DNA of 35,837 nucleotides from assembly GCA_029212845.1 (NCBI GenBank), contig JARGPD010000031.1:385-36221 (forward strand). Direction: 5' to 3'. Each line of letters opens with the position of its first letter. The stretch's first letter is position 1. This document shows, in pieces, positions 1-11,501 of the stretch. Both the position numbers and the translations under genes were made by a program. The notes below the pieces were generated by a model. That model had not been told where the DNA came from. It was given only the letters and a program-made list of their open reading frames with translations, and searched no databases. The stretch is from Planctomycetota bacterium. Lineage in GTDB: Bacteria > Planctomycetota > UBA1135 > GCA-002686595.

Positions 1-611
1 GTGGCTTCGCCCACGGAGTCAGAGTCGGCGTCGCGGCCGGCCTCCCTTGCGCCCGCTACCGCGTGCTTCCCTCCAGCCGACCGCTCCCTCATGGCCCATG
101 TCTCCAGCAGGACGAACAGCTTCTTCGAGTCCATCCGTGCGCCCTGCTAAGCACCGGTCCAGAGCATGCTGCGGCAAGGAGAACGACGTGATGTGCTCAG
201 ACGCTGCTGCCCAATTGTCGTTGAGCGGGACGCCTCCCACTTCCTGGTGGTCGAGCGCTCTGAGGCCGATCGGGTCGCCCTCCGTGATGCGCTGGACGAG
301 GCGCGGCGAGAGCCTCTCGTCAGGGGCTCAGGTGGTGCTCTCCAGTGCGCTGGGTGACCTGGCGGTTGCGGCAGCGAAGTCGAGCAGCGACTCGAGCCTT
401 GCTGCGATCCAAGCGGCCTGGTCTGCTGCGACGGGCTGAGGGAGCTTGCGCGAGCGGGTGAGGCCTTGGCCCGATCCAAGGTAACGCTTGTTGCGGGACA
501 CACTCATCCGGCATTGACTCGGGGCGCTGGCGGGTCGATCATCCGGGCCTTGGGGTGTCCCCGTCGCGCCTCGCCCTTCCGCCGCCATCCCCACCTGGGA
601 CTGGGCCCACC
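1..611. other. No confident gene; possibly degraded coding sequence
   Basis: This left-hand stretch is less GC-rich than the rest, and several short overlapping reading frames occur on both strands with no recognisable domain. On the minus strand a frame starting at 507 stops at a TGA at 328-330, and the same frame then stays open to about 19 with fairly coding-like third positions. This could be a decayed gene or chance. Nothing resembling a tRNA, a transposase or a promoter was recognised. Confidence 0.4.
328..507 (-). CDS. Possible 59-residue hypothetical protein or gene remnant
   Basis: The short ORF begins MSVSRNKRYLGSGQGL and contains the stretch AAWIAARLESLLDFAA, which could form an amphipathic helix. 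Third codon positions are G/C rich, as in the real genes here, but no Shine-Dalgarno sequence precedes the ATG and no family is recognised. The frame stays open after the stop, so it may be the front of a broken longer gene. It is divergent from the E1 gene at 612. Function unknown; it may not be a gene. Confidence 0.25.
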   Translation of the reverse strand: MSVSRNKRYLGSGQGLTRSRKLPQPVAADQAAWIAARLESLLDFAAATARSPSALESTT

Positions 612-2956
<2,345 letters not shown>

Positions 2957-2957
<1 letters not shown>

Positions 2958-4072
2958 TGGCCGAACAGCTGCGCAACCAAGCCCACGACCCGATGCCCAT
3001 CGCAGAGCCCGACGGTGCCGCCCCGCCCCCCGGTGACGGCGACCGCCGCTACGCGCTCCTCTTGGCCGGGCGCGGCTCCTACACCGAGCGCAGCCTCGGC
3101 ACCCTCGCCGCGGCCATGGAGGATCCCGAGCTCGCGCCCCTGGTCGAGCGCGCCGAGGAGCTACGCCGCGAGCTCGACCTGCCGAGCCTGCTCGAGCTGG
3201 ACGCCGCCGAGCGCTTCTCCGCAGCGCGCCACCTGCGCCCCGCCAACGTGTCGGCGCTGATCTGGCTGTGCACCTGGCTCGACGCCACGATCGCGCGCCG
3301 GCGCGAGCTGCCCGAGCACGGCGGCTGGCGCCTGGTCGGCATCGCGGGCAACTCGATGGGCTGGTACACCGGCCTGTCCGTCGGCGGCGCCCTGTCCTTC
3401 GACGACGGCTTCCGCCTGGTCCAGGGCATGGCGCTGCTGCAGGAAGAGCCCGTCGGCGGCGGCCAGGTCCTGTACCCGGTCATGGACGACGACTGGCGCA
3501 CCTCGCCCGGTCGCGAGGCCCTGGTGCAGGCGGCGCTCGACTCCTCGAACGGCGAGGCCCTGCCCTCGATCGAGCTCGGCGGCTTCCGCGTGCTGGCCGG
3601 CACCGACGCCGGCCTCTCGCACCTGAGCCAGTCCCTGCCCGTGGTCGAGCTGGGCAAGAACCGCTACCCGATGAAGCTGGTCCAGCATGGGCCGTACCAC
3701 ACGGCGCTCCTGAGCGGCATCGCCGACCGCGCACGCGAGCGCTTCCGTGACCTGGGCTGGCAGCGACCCGACGTCTGCCTGGTCGACGGCCGCGGCTCGA
3801 TCTTCACCCCGTGGTCCGCGAGCCTGCCCGAGCTCCGCGAGTACACGCTCGGCCACCAGATCACCAAGCCCTACGACTTCAGTCGCTCGATCCGCATCCT
3901 CCTGCGCGAGCTCGCACCCGACCGCCTGGTCCTGCCGGGCCCGGGCAACACGCTCGGCAGCATCACCGGCCAGGTGATGATCCAAGAGGGCTGGCGCCGG
4001 GTCCGCTCGCGCGCCGACTTCGAGGCGCTGCAAGCAAGCCCCGAGCCCTTCGTCGAGTCGATGCGCCGGTGA
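2957..4072 (+). CDS. Acyltransferase-domain protein, FabD-like (ACP S-malonyltransferase family)
   Basis: The protein has 371 residues. It has the acyltransferase nucleophile elbow as GIAGNSMGWYTGL (Ser about 133) where FabD usually has GHSLGE, and a catalytic-type histidine in VQHGPYHTALL (His about 248), matching the GAFHS region of malonyltransferases. The family transfers malonyl or another acyl group between CoA and acyl carrier protein in the cytoplasm. The fold assignment is good; the acyl group and acceptor are unknown, and the altered elbow suggests a subfamily. The ATG overlaps the TGA of the E1 gene and its own TGA overlaps the next GTG, so all three genes should be translated together. 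The coupling to E1 suggests handling of the acyl-CoA made by the oxoacid dehydrogenase, for example as a fatty-acid primer (inference). Confidence 0.8.
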
Positions 4073-4467
4073 CGCGCGACCCAAGGTCCCAGGTGCTCGT
4101 CGCCGTCGTGGTGCTCGCCCTGGGCCTGCCGACGAGGCTCGCCACCGAGCACCTGCCCGGCTGGTACAACCTGTACCTCGGTGACTTCCTGTGGGCGATG
4201 CTGGTGTTCCTCGCCTTCGCCAACCTGCTGCGCCTGACCACGCGGCGTGCGGCGCTCGCCTCGCTGGCCCTTGCGTACGCGATCGAGGTCTCGCAGCTGT
4301 TCCACCCCGCCTGGCTCGACCAGCTGCGCGCGAACCGGCTGCTCTCGCTGGTGCTGGGCCACGGCTTCCTGTGGTCCGACCTCGTGGCCTACACCCTCGG
4401 CATCGGCCTGGCCGCCGCCTTGGATCCCTGGCTCGCTGATGTCGAGGGCAGCAACGGCGGGGATTGA
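4069..4467 (+). CDS. DUF2809-like integral membrane protein
   Basis: A 132-residue protein with about four hydrophobic segments. The features YNLYLGDFLWAMLVFLAF, AIEVSQLFHPAWLDQLRANR and GHGFLWSDLVAYTLGIG match what I recall of the DUF2809 family, in which a helix with E-x-S/Q-L is followed by a short W-I/L-D-x-x-R loop and FLWSD. Molecular role unknown. The GTG start at 4069 overlaps the preceding stop (GTGA), which fixes the start and marks it as the last gene of the E1/acyltransferase operon. Length is usual for the family. Confidence 0.8.
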   Translation: MTRDPRSQVLVAVVVLALGLPTRLATEHLPGWYNLYLGDFLWAMLVFLAFANLLRLTTRRAALASLALAYAIEVSQLFHPAWLDQLRANRLLSLVLGHGFLWSDLVAYTLGIGLAAALDPWLADVEGSNGGD

Positions 4468-4517
4468 GCTCGAGCCATGGGGTCTGCGAGCTGACGCGGT
4501 CCCCGTGACCCGAACCC

Positions 4518-4532
4518 TGGGGCCGCGCCCCA
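4518..4532 (+). terminator. Short GC hairpin after the E1 operon
   Basis: TGGGGC and GCCCCA form a perfect six-pair stem around a three-base CGC loop, 50 bases after the DUF2809-like stop. No T tract follows, so it is only a possible terminator. Confidence 0.3.
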
Positions 4533-4629
4533 TGAGACGCCCCTGGGTGCGAAGGCGGCGCCACCTCGCTATGCTCGAGCGAACCTGGCAAGCGGGCCCT
4601 CGCTCCGAAGCCTGCCTGGCCAGGCCGCC

Positions 4630-5223
4630 ATGCTCAGCGCCACTACGATCCTGGACCAGCCCGACCTACCCCATGCGACGGGACATGTGCGCGCGGCGCT
4701 CGTGCGCGCCGGGGTCGAGGACGTCAACATCGTCAAGACCCACAAGGGCCTGCGCGCGCGCGGTGTCCGTGGGCGTATCACGCTCGCCACCGTGGCCGCT
4801 TACACGCCGCTGGTCTTCCTCGGCGTGTTCTCGCGCAGCGCGGTCGAGGTCACGTGCAACCGCAGCCTGAACGAGGGCGACGACAGCCTGCACCTGACCA
4901 CGAAGGTCCGGGCTCTGCGCGAGTTCGAGGACGAGTCCGAGGTGGACTGGGTCACCCGCGGCCCGTTCGAGCTCCTGGGCGACCTGCTGCAGACCCGCCG
5001 GGTGCTCAACCGCATCATGCACAGCCTGACCCAGCCGACAGGTGCGGAGCCCGAGGGCCTTGGCGCAGCCGAGCAGTCCGACGAGGACCGCGCCGCGCGT
5101 CGTGCGCGCTTCCAGGAGCGCTACCGCCGGGGCAAGGCGCGTCGACGGAAGCAGCTGATCGGGCTGGTCGTCATCACGGTCGCCTATGTGGGCATCAGGG
5201 TCTGGCTCGACCGGACCCCCTAG
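4630..5223 (+). CDS. Hypothetical protein with two hydrophobic segments
   Basis: I do not recognise this 197-residue protein. It has a hydrophobic segment at about 50-67 (ITLATVAAYTPLVFLGVF), a polar middle with several acidic residues, a very basic stretch at about 156-174 (RAARRARFQERYRRGKARRR) and a C-terminal membrane-like segment at about 176-193. The basic stretch next to the last hydrophobic helix suggests a tail-anchored protein with the bulk in the cytoplasm (inference). ATG at 4630 is the first good start. It lies alone, 162 bases after the E1 operon and 123 bases before the next gene. Confidence 0.7.
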   Translation: MLSATTILDQPDLPHATGHVRAALVRAGVEDVNIVKTHKGLRARGVRGRITLATVAAYTPLVFLGVFSRSAVEVTCNRSLNEGDDSLHLTTKVRALREFEDESEVDWVTRGPFELLGDLLQTRRVLNRIMHSLTQPTGAEPEGLGAAEQSDEDRAARRARFQERYRRGKARRRKQLIGLVVITVAYVGIRVWLDRTP

Positions 5224-5346
5224 CCCGGATCCATCGCCACGATCCGCGCCAGCACGCCTCACCGGCCAGCTTCACCCGCCGCCGACCTTCCCTCGAAGTC
5301 CCCCCACCCTGGGCCCGACGCTGTTAGCCTCTGGCGCGCGAAGCCC

Positions 5347-5784
5347 ATGGACACCCTCTACCTCAGCAGCACCCACGACACGAGCGGCCGCTCGGCCGTC
5401 GTCGAAGAGACCGAGGGCTGCATCTACCTGTACCTCACGCGGCCGCACTCGGGTCACCTCGTCAAGGATTGCTGGCTGGCGAACACGACCGACTTCGAGT
5501 CGCTGCCCGAGCTCGACCACTTCCGCGCGCGTCAGCTGCCGCCGCCAGCGGTGCCCGAGTTCGTCGGCGAGGGCGGCCTGGTCGAGAGCCCCCTCGACCG
5601 CGCCTGGTCCCTGCGCTGGAACTCGGACGGCACGGCCATCGCGGCCGAGCTCAATGGTCAGCCGATCGGCATGATCGCCTCCGACCCGCCGGCCGCGCGG
5701 GCCCTGCACGTGGCCAAGCTCGGCCCCTGGGGCGCGCCCTGGGACCAGGGTCACTTCGAGCGCTTGTTCCCGACCGACGGCTAG
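5347..5784 (+). CDS. Hypothetical soluble protein
   Basis: A 145-residue protein without signal peptide or membrane segment. It opens MDTLYLSSTHDTSGRSAVVE, contains CIYLYLTRPHSG, and ends in a W-rich stretch (KLGPWGAPWDQGHFERLF). The alternating hydrophobic pattern suggests a small beta-rich fold. Coding third positions are strongly G/C, supporting a real gene. No family or function is recognised, and neighbours give no clue. Confidence 0.7.
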   Translation: MDTLYLSSTHDTSGRSAVVEETEGCIYLYLTRPHSGHLVKDCWLANTTDFESLPELDHFRARQLPPPAVPEFVGEGGLVESPLDRAWSLRWNSDGTAIAAELNGQPIGMIASDPPAARALHVAKLGPWGAPWDQGHFERLFPTDG

Positions 5785-5978
5785 CGGCCCGCGCCAGGCC
5801 AGACGGGGCAGCGGCAGGGCTGTGCTGCATGTGACGGGGCCCAGGGTCGGCTGAATTCCAGCGGGGTGCCCTCCGGTTAATGGTGTCCGGTAGCGCTCGT
5901 GGAGCTACTTGCAGCCTGGGCCGTCTCGTTCAGGATAGAGCGCAGCCCGCCGCAGCCCGCAAGCGCCCGCCACCGACC

Positions 5979-6152
5979 ATGCACGTTGAGCCACCCGACC
6001 CAGCGAACCCAGAGCTGAGCACCACGCGCTACCTGCTGAGGTCCCTGCTTCCGATCGCGGCCGTGCTGCTGCTGCTCAGCACCTTCATCATCGGTCCCTT
6101 CGGCTTCGTGGCCGCGACCGTGGCCTGGTGGCTCGTGCAGAGGAAGTTCTGA
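5979..6152 (+). CDS. 57-residue membrane protein coupled to the desaturase gene
   Basis: A very small protein with a polar N-terminus (MHVEPPDPANPELSTTRY) and one or two membrane helices at about 20-53 (LLRSLLPIAAVLLLLSTFII followed by a short loop and FGFVAATVAWWLVQ). ATG at 5979 is preferred over upstream starts, which would add a proline/arginine-rich leader. Its TGA overlaps the ATG of the desaturase-like gene, so the two are likely made together. It could be a small partner or anchor for that membrane enzyme (inference). No named family recognised. Confidence 0.65.
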   Translation: MHVEPPDPANPELSTTRYLLRSLLPIAAVLLLLSTFIIGPFGFVAATVAWWLVQRKF

Positions 6153-6985
6153 TGCCCGCCGCCCGCCTGCTCGTGCGTGCCGAGGACCGCCACTGCGTGC
6201 TCTACCACCTCTCCGTGGTCGCCGCCTTCGCCGCGGCCTGGGCGGTCTGGTTGAATCCCGAGCTGTCGGGCCTCCAGGGCTTCTGGCACAAGGCCGTCTT
6301 CGTCCTGGTCGCAGCACCGCTGCTCGGCTGGATCAGCGGCATCGACCTGGGCGTCAACCACCACAACCACACGCACCGGCCGATCTTCAGGAGCCGGCTG
6401 CTGAACACCTGGTTCGAGCGGCTCTGGACCCCCTTCGCCGGCTGGCCGGCGAAGTACTGGACCCACTACCACGTCGCCGTGCACCACGAGCGCCTGATGC
6501 AGCCCGGCGACTGGACCGTGCGTCTGCGCAAGCCCGATGGCGAGTACGAGAGCTGCCTGCGCTACCAGCTCCGGATCTGGCCTTGGCGCATCCTGCGCAA
6601 CTTCCCGGCCGAGGTCCGCGCTGGGCACTTCGACCGGCGCACAGCTGCGGTCGAGCTGCTCTGGTTCGTGGCGCTCTACTCGATCCCCTTCTGGATCGAT
6701 CCCCTCATGGGGCTCTGCCTCTGGCTGCTGCCGCACTGGTGCGCCAACTGCATCACGATGGGCCGCGGCATGTACATCCAGCACGCGGGGTGTGAGGGGT
6801 GGCTCGAGGACGAGCAGCAGCCCCACTCGTCGACGATCCTGCACCCCTTCTTCAACGCGACGATGTTCAACATCGGCCTGCACGCGACGCACCACGACTT
6901 CCCGGGCGCCCACTGGTCCGAGCTGCCCGAGATCCGGCATCAAGTCGAGCTCGCCAAGGCCCAGCAGCAGCCCCTGGATCAGTAG
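6152..6985 (+). CDS. Fatty-acid desaturase/hydroxylase-like membrane di-iron protein
   Basis: A 277-residue integral membrane protein with the three histidine boxes of the membrane fatty-acid desaturase superfamily: HHNHTH at about 70-75, HYHVAVHH at about 105-112, and HATHH at about 244-248. The boxes bind a di-iron centre that uses oxygen to desaturate or hydroxylate a lipid chain. Hydrophobic segments lie at about 17-33, 47-63 and 166-200. The substrate is unknown: it could be a fatty acid, a carotenoid or a sterol-like lipid. The ATG overlaps the stop of the small membrane protein before it. Length is at the short end for the superfamily. Confidence 0.85.
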   Translation: MPAARLLVRAEDRHCVLYHLSVVAAFAAAWAVWLNPELSGLQGFWHKAVFVLVAAPLLGWISGIDLGVNHHNHTHRPIFRSRLLNTWFERLWTPFAGWPAKYWTHYHVAVHHERLMQPGDWTVRLRKPDGEYESCLRYQLRIWPWRILRNFPAEVRAGHFDRRTAAVELLWFVALYSIPFWIDPLMGLCLWLLPHWCANCITMGRGMYIQHAGCEGWLEDEQQPHSSTILHPFFNATMFNIGLHATHHDFPGAHWSELPEIRHQVELAKAQQQPLDQ

Positions 6986-7036
6986 CCACAGCTAGCCTTC
7001 GGCAGGCCCCGGGCCCCTGGAACTGCGCGCGTCGCC

Positions 7037-8494
<1,458 letters not shown>

Positions 8495-8531
8495 TCAAGC
8501 CCTCCTTTTCTGGACGAAACCACCCGACGAC

Positions 8532-8768
8532 ATGGACATCACCCTCTACTCCCGCGCCACGTGCCCCTTCTGCATTCGCGCCAAGGCCCTCCTCGACAAG
8601 CTGGGCAAGCCCTACACCCTGCACGAGCTCCATGAGGGCGACCCCGAGCTGACCGCCGCGAAGGCCAAGTGGGGCCACCCCACCGTGCCGATCGTGATCA
8701 TCGACGGGAAGCTGATCGGCGGCTGCACCGAGCTGGAGAACCTCGCCGCGAGCGGCGGTCTCCGCTAG
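8532..8768 (+). CDS. Glutaredoxin (GrxC-like, CPFC active site)
   Basis: A 78-residue dithiol glutaredoxin. It starts MDITLYSRATCPFCIRAKAL with the CPFC redox motif, followed by the cis-proline loop HPTVPIVIIDG and the glutathione-binding GGCTEL. It reduces disulfides or glutathione-mixed disulfides in the cytoplasm with glutathione. Length and motifs are typical of bacterial Grx3. An upstream in-frame start would add 35 residues without matching the family. A very strong hairpin follows the gene. Confidence 0.93.
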   Translation: MDITLYSRATCPFCIRAKALLDKLGKPYTLHELHEGDPELTAAKAKWGHPTVPIVIIDGKLIGGCTELENLAASGGLR

Positions 8769-8790
8769 CCGCAGCCTGCATGACCCCGCG

Positions 8791-8832
8791 AGGCCGCGGT
8801 CCGCGCCCCCCCCCGGGCGCGGTCCGCGGCCT
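8791..8832 (+). terminator. Long GC hairpin after the glutaredoxin gene
   Basis: Bases 8791-8808 pair with 8815-8832: 17 pairs with a single T/T mismatch, around a loop of six C. It lies 22 bases after the glutaredoxin stop. There is no T tract, so it is an atypical terminator or an RNA-stabilising 3' structure. It is one of the strongest inverted repeats in the window. Confidence 0.5.
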
Positions 8833-8975
8833 TGGCATGGGGGCTCGGGCCCAATCGATGGGAATGGCCAGCGCCTCGGAACGTAGCTCTTACCGATCCC
8901 CGTGCCCCCGCGCCCCCAGCCAGGCGCCGCAAGCGTAGAGGCCCGACCGCTGTCCCCCAAGCCAACCCCATCCCC

Positions 8976-10751
8976 ATGCTGACCAAGCTCCTCGCGGGGG
9001 CCACCCTCGCCGCCCTCGCCCTGCCGACCCCGGCCGTCCAGAGCGCGCCCGCCACCATCCCGGGCGCCGCCGATCGCCTGCCCGCCGACCTGGTCGCGCT
9101 GATCCCGGCCGACGCCACCGGCCTGGTCTTCGTGTCGCCGATCAACACCCTCGAAGCGGCGATCCAGGACCTGCTCCAGGTCGTCGCCCCGGACATGGCC
9201 CCGATGGCCGACGTCGACCAGCTGCTGCACGAGCTCGGGCCGAGCGACTTCGACTTCGACCTGATCGACCGCAGCCGGCCGATGGCCTTCGCGATGGGCG
9301 CGATCACCCCGACGATCACCGAGGAGCCCCCGCAGTTCTACCTGCTGATCCCCTCGACCAACCCCGCCGAGCTCTCGGCCGCCCTGCCCTTCCCGCCCGA
9401 GCTCGGCTGGACGCGCATCAGCGGCGGCTACCTCGGCATCTCGCCCGAGGCGGTCTACCCGGTGCCCGGCGCCCGCTCGAACCTTCCGGCGCGCCTGCCC
9501 CAAGGACTGATCGCCGCCACGATCGACGCCGAGCCGATCCTCGAGACCTTCGGCCCGATGGCCCGGCTCGCGGCCGGCATGGCCCGCAGCGGCGTGATCG
9601 CCGGGATCCAGAGCGACACCGACCTGCCCGGCACCCTCAAGCCGATGGCCAACGATGCGGCCACCGCCATCATCGACGGCGTGATGGACACGCTCGACTC
9701 CCTGACCGGCTTCGACCTGGCGCTCAACCTCGAGGGTGCGCGCTTCGAGGCTGGCTACGCGATGACCTTCGCCGAGGGCAGCCCGATGGCCGCGCTCTGC
9801 GACAAGGACGGCGCGCACCTCGTCGACCTGGCGCACCTGCTCGACCCGGCTGCCGACCTGACGGTCGCCGTGGGCATGGACCTCGGCGGCGCGGTCCGGT
9901 GGGCGCGGCCCTTCGTGAACGAGATCCTCGACGCGATCCCGGTGCCCGAGCAGGCCGGCGAGGACCTGGGCCCCTTCCGCTCGCCGCGCCACGCCATGGA
10001 CGTGGCCCGCGAGTCCCTCTCCCACGGCATGGATGCGCTGACCTGGTTCGGCGACGGCATCGCCCTGTCGACCTTCCTCGGTGAGGAGCACAACCGCACC
10101 GCCGTCTGGATGCACGGCGTCCAGGCCGACAACCTGACCGGCTCCTTGAGGGCCCTGTTCGAGGCCGAGCTCGCCTCCCTGGTCGGCCTGAGCCTCGAGG
10201 AGACCATGCTCGGCGAGAACACCCGCCAGCTGGCTCTGCACTTCGACGCCGCCACCTTGGCCCACAACTTCGACCTGGGCGTCCGCGAGGCCGAGCAGGT
10301 CCGCGCCGGCTTCGAAGAGACCTTCGGCGACGCCGTGCGCGTCTCCCTGACCCCGGTCGGCGGCAACACGCTGGTCTTCTTCAACGGCGACGCCAAGGCG
10401 ATCAAGGCCGCCCTGACCGTGGCCGCCCACCGCCCGGGCACCCAGGACCCCGCGATCCAGCGCATGACCACCGAGCTGGGCGACGCGCACCCCTTCGCCG
10501 CCTACCGCGTGAACCTCGGACCCGTCGTCGCCGAGATGATGAGCCTCGCCGAGACCTTCGACGAGGGCGGTGAGATCCCGCCCGGCATGGCCTCCATGGT
10601 CCGCGGCCTGCACCTGCCACTGACGGTCCACGAGGGCATGACCCCGACCCGCTGGTTCCAGGGCATGAGCATCGACCTGACCCGCGCCGGGGACCTGGCC
10701 GCCATGTTGATGGAGCGCGAGCAGGCGGCCGAGCTGCAGCCGGTGCGCTAG
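8976..10751 (+). CDS. Secreted protein of unknown function (paralogue A)
   Basis: A 591-residue protein with a signal peptide (MLTKLLAGATLAALALPTP, likely cleaved after an Ala near residue 25). No catalytic motif is recognised. It is clearly paralogous to the protein at 11502-13241: both have an IPADAT/VPDDAT segment, a PDM-x-x-M motif, IDRSRP, and a C-terminal PF-x-AYR-x-(N/D)LG segment followed by a closing domain ending near AMLME/AMMET. The fold seems alpha/beta with repeated strands and helices. ATG at 8976 fits the signal peptide; the longer frame from 8832 would run through the hairpin. It likely acts in the periplasm or outside the cell. Confidence 0.85.
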   Translation: MLTKLLAGATLAALALPTPAVQSAPATIPGAADRLPADLVALIPADATGLVFVSPINTLEAAIQDLLQVVAPDMAPMADVDQLLHELGPSDFDFDLIDRSRPMAFAMGAITPTITEEPPQFYLLIPSTNPAELSAALPFPPELGWTRISGGYLGISPEAVYPVPGARSNLPARLPQGLIAATIDAEPILETFGPMARLAAGMARSGVIAGIQSDTDLPGTLKPMANDAATAIIDGVMDTLDSLTGFDLALNLEGARFEAGYAMTFAEGSPMAALCDKDGAHLVDLAHLLDPAADLTVAVGMDLGGAVRWARPFVNEILDAIPVPEQAGEDLGPFRSPRHAMDVARESLSHGMDALTWFGDGIALSTFLGEEHNRTAVWMHGVQADNLTGSLRALFEAELASLVGLSLEETMLGENTRQLALHFDAATLAHNFDLGVREAEQVRAGFEETFGDAVRVSLTPVGGNTLVFFNGDAKAIKAALTVAAHRPGTQDPAIQRMTTELGDAHPFAAYRVNLGPVVAEMMSLAETFDEGGEIPPGMASMVRGLHLPLTVHEGMTPTRWFQGMSIDLTRAGDLAAMLMEREQAAELQPVR

Positions 10752-10770
10752 CGGCAGCCCGGCCGAGGAG

Positions 10771-10808
10771 CGGGGCGGTGGGGTGCGAGGGCGCGCCTCA
10801 CCGCCCCG
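10771..10808. terminator. Hairpin between convergent genes
   Basis: CGGGGCGGTG (10771-10780) and CACCGCCCCG (10799-10808) are perfect reverse complements, and the bases between them extend the stem with a few G-T pairs to about 17 pairs. It lies 19 bases after the stop of paralogue A and overlaps the end of the HD-domain gene, so it could end transcription from both sides. Confidence 0.5.
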
Positions 10809-11310
10809 GCTCGTGGCCGGCGAGGCTGCGCGCGAGGGCCCACTGGATCACGTCCGGGTCCCTGCCCGGGGGCGTGCACAGGTAGCGCGGGTCCGGGACC
10901 GTCCCGACGCGCCCGAGGTCCAGGCGGTCGGCGTCCCAGCAGGTCGCGATGGTGACCTCGGCCTCGGTCTGGCCGCGGGTGTGCAGCTCGCAAGCGGCGG
11001 CGAGCAGCTCGAAGCGCGCCTCCTCCAGGTCGAAGAACTCGCCCCGGAGCTCCCGGGCGAAGTCGACCGCGCGCGGTCCGTGGTCGGGATCGCGGCCGTC
11101 GTCGTGGCGGCAGGAGTCGTGCAGCCAGGCGAAGAGCTCGACGACACCCAGGTCCGCGCCGGTCGTCCCTGCGAGGCGCCGACCGTTGGCCGCCACCCGC
11201 GCCCAGTGGGCGACCCCGTGGATGCCACGCCAGTCGATCACCAAGCGCGCCTTGACGCGCTCGATCAGGGCCCCACGGCCCGCGTAGCCCTGGAAGGGGT
11301 CGGTGCTCAT
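10798..11310 (-). CDS. HD-domain metal-dependent phosphohydrolase-like protein
   Basis: A 170-residue cytoplasmic protein with the HD superfamily pattern: GIHGVAHWARVAANG (first His), FAWLHDSCRHDDGRDPDHG (His-Asp pair), a later ACELHTRGQ and CWDADRLDLGRVG (final Asp). These residues bind divalent metals for phosphomonoester or phosphodiester hydrolysis. The substrate is unknown. ATG at 11310 (MSTDPFQGYAG) is chosen because the upstream extension crosses a lower-GC intergenic zone. It sits in reverse orientation between the two paralogous secreted-protein genes. Confidence 0.8.
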   Translation of the reverse strand: MSTDPFQGYAGRGALIERVKARLVIDWRGIHGVAHWARVAANGRRLAGTTGADLGVVELFAWLHDSCRHDDGRDPDHGPRAVDFARELRGEFFDLEEARFELLAAACELHTRGQTEAEVTIATCWDADRLDLGRVGTVPDPRYLCTPPGRDPDVIQWALARSLAGHEPGR

Positions 11311-11501
11311 CACGCCGATCCTAGCAGGTCCCCCTTGCGGCCCGCCGGCGCTCGAAAATCGTGGCTCCGGCAATATGGAAAGCGAGACCCCGTAAAGAAT
11401 GCGTGCCACCGCTGTCGATGCGGTGACTCCCCTCACCTTGCGGGGCCAGCGCCGTCGGTTGGTTTGGCGCGCCCCCTGAAATCGATCACCACCAAAGCAC
11501 C

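Noticed and set aside
328-330. A second selenocysteine candidate (in-frame TGA in the left-edge minus-strand frame)
   Set aside because: The flanking residues show no redox motif, no family and no conserved Cys position, and neither half is a convincing protein.
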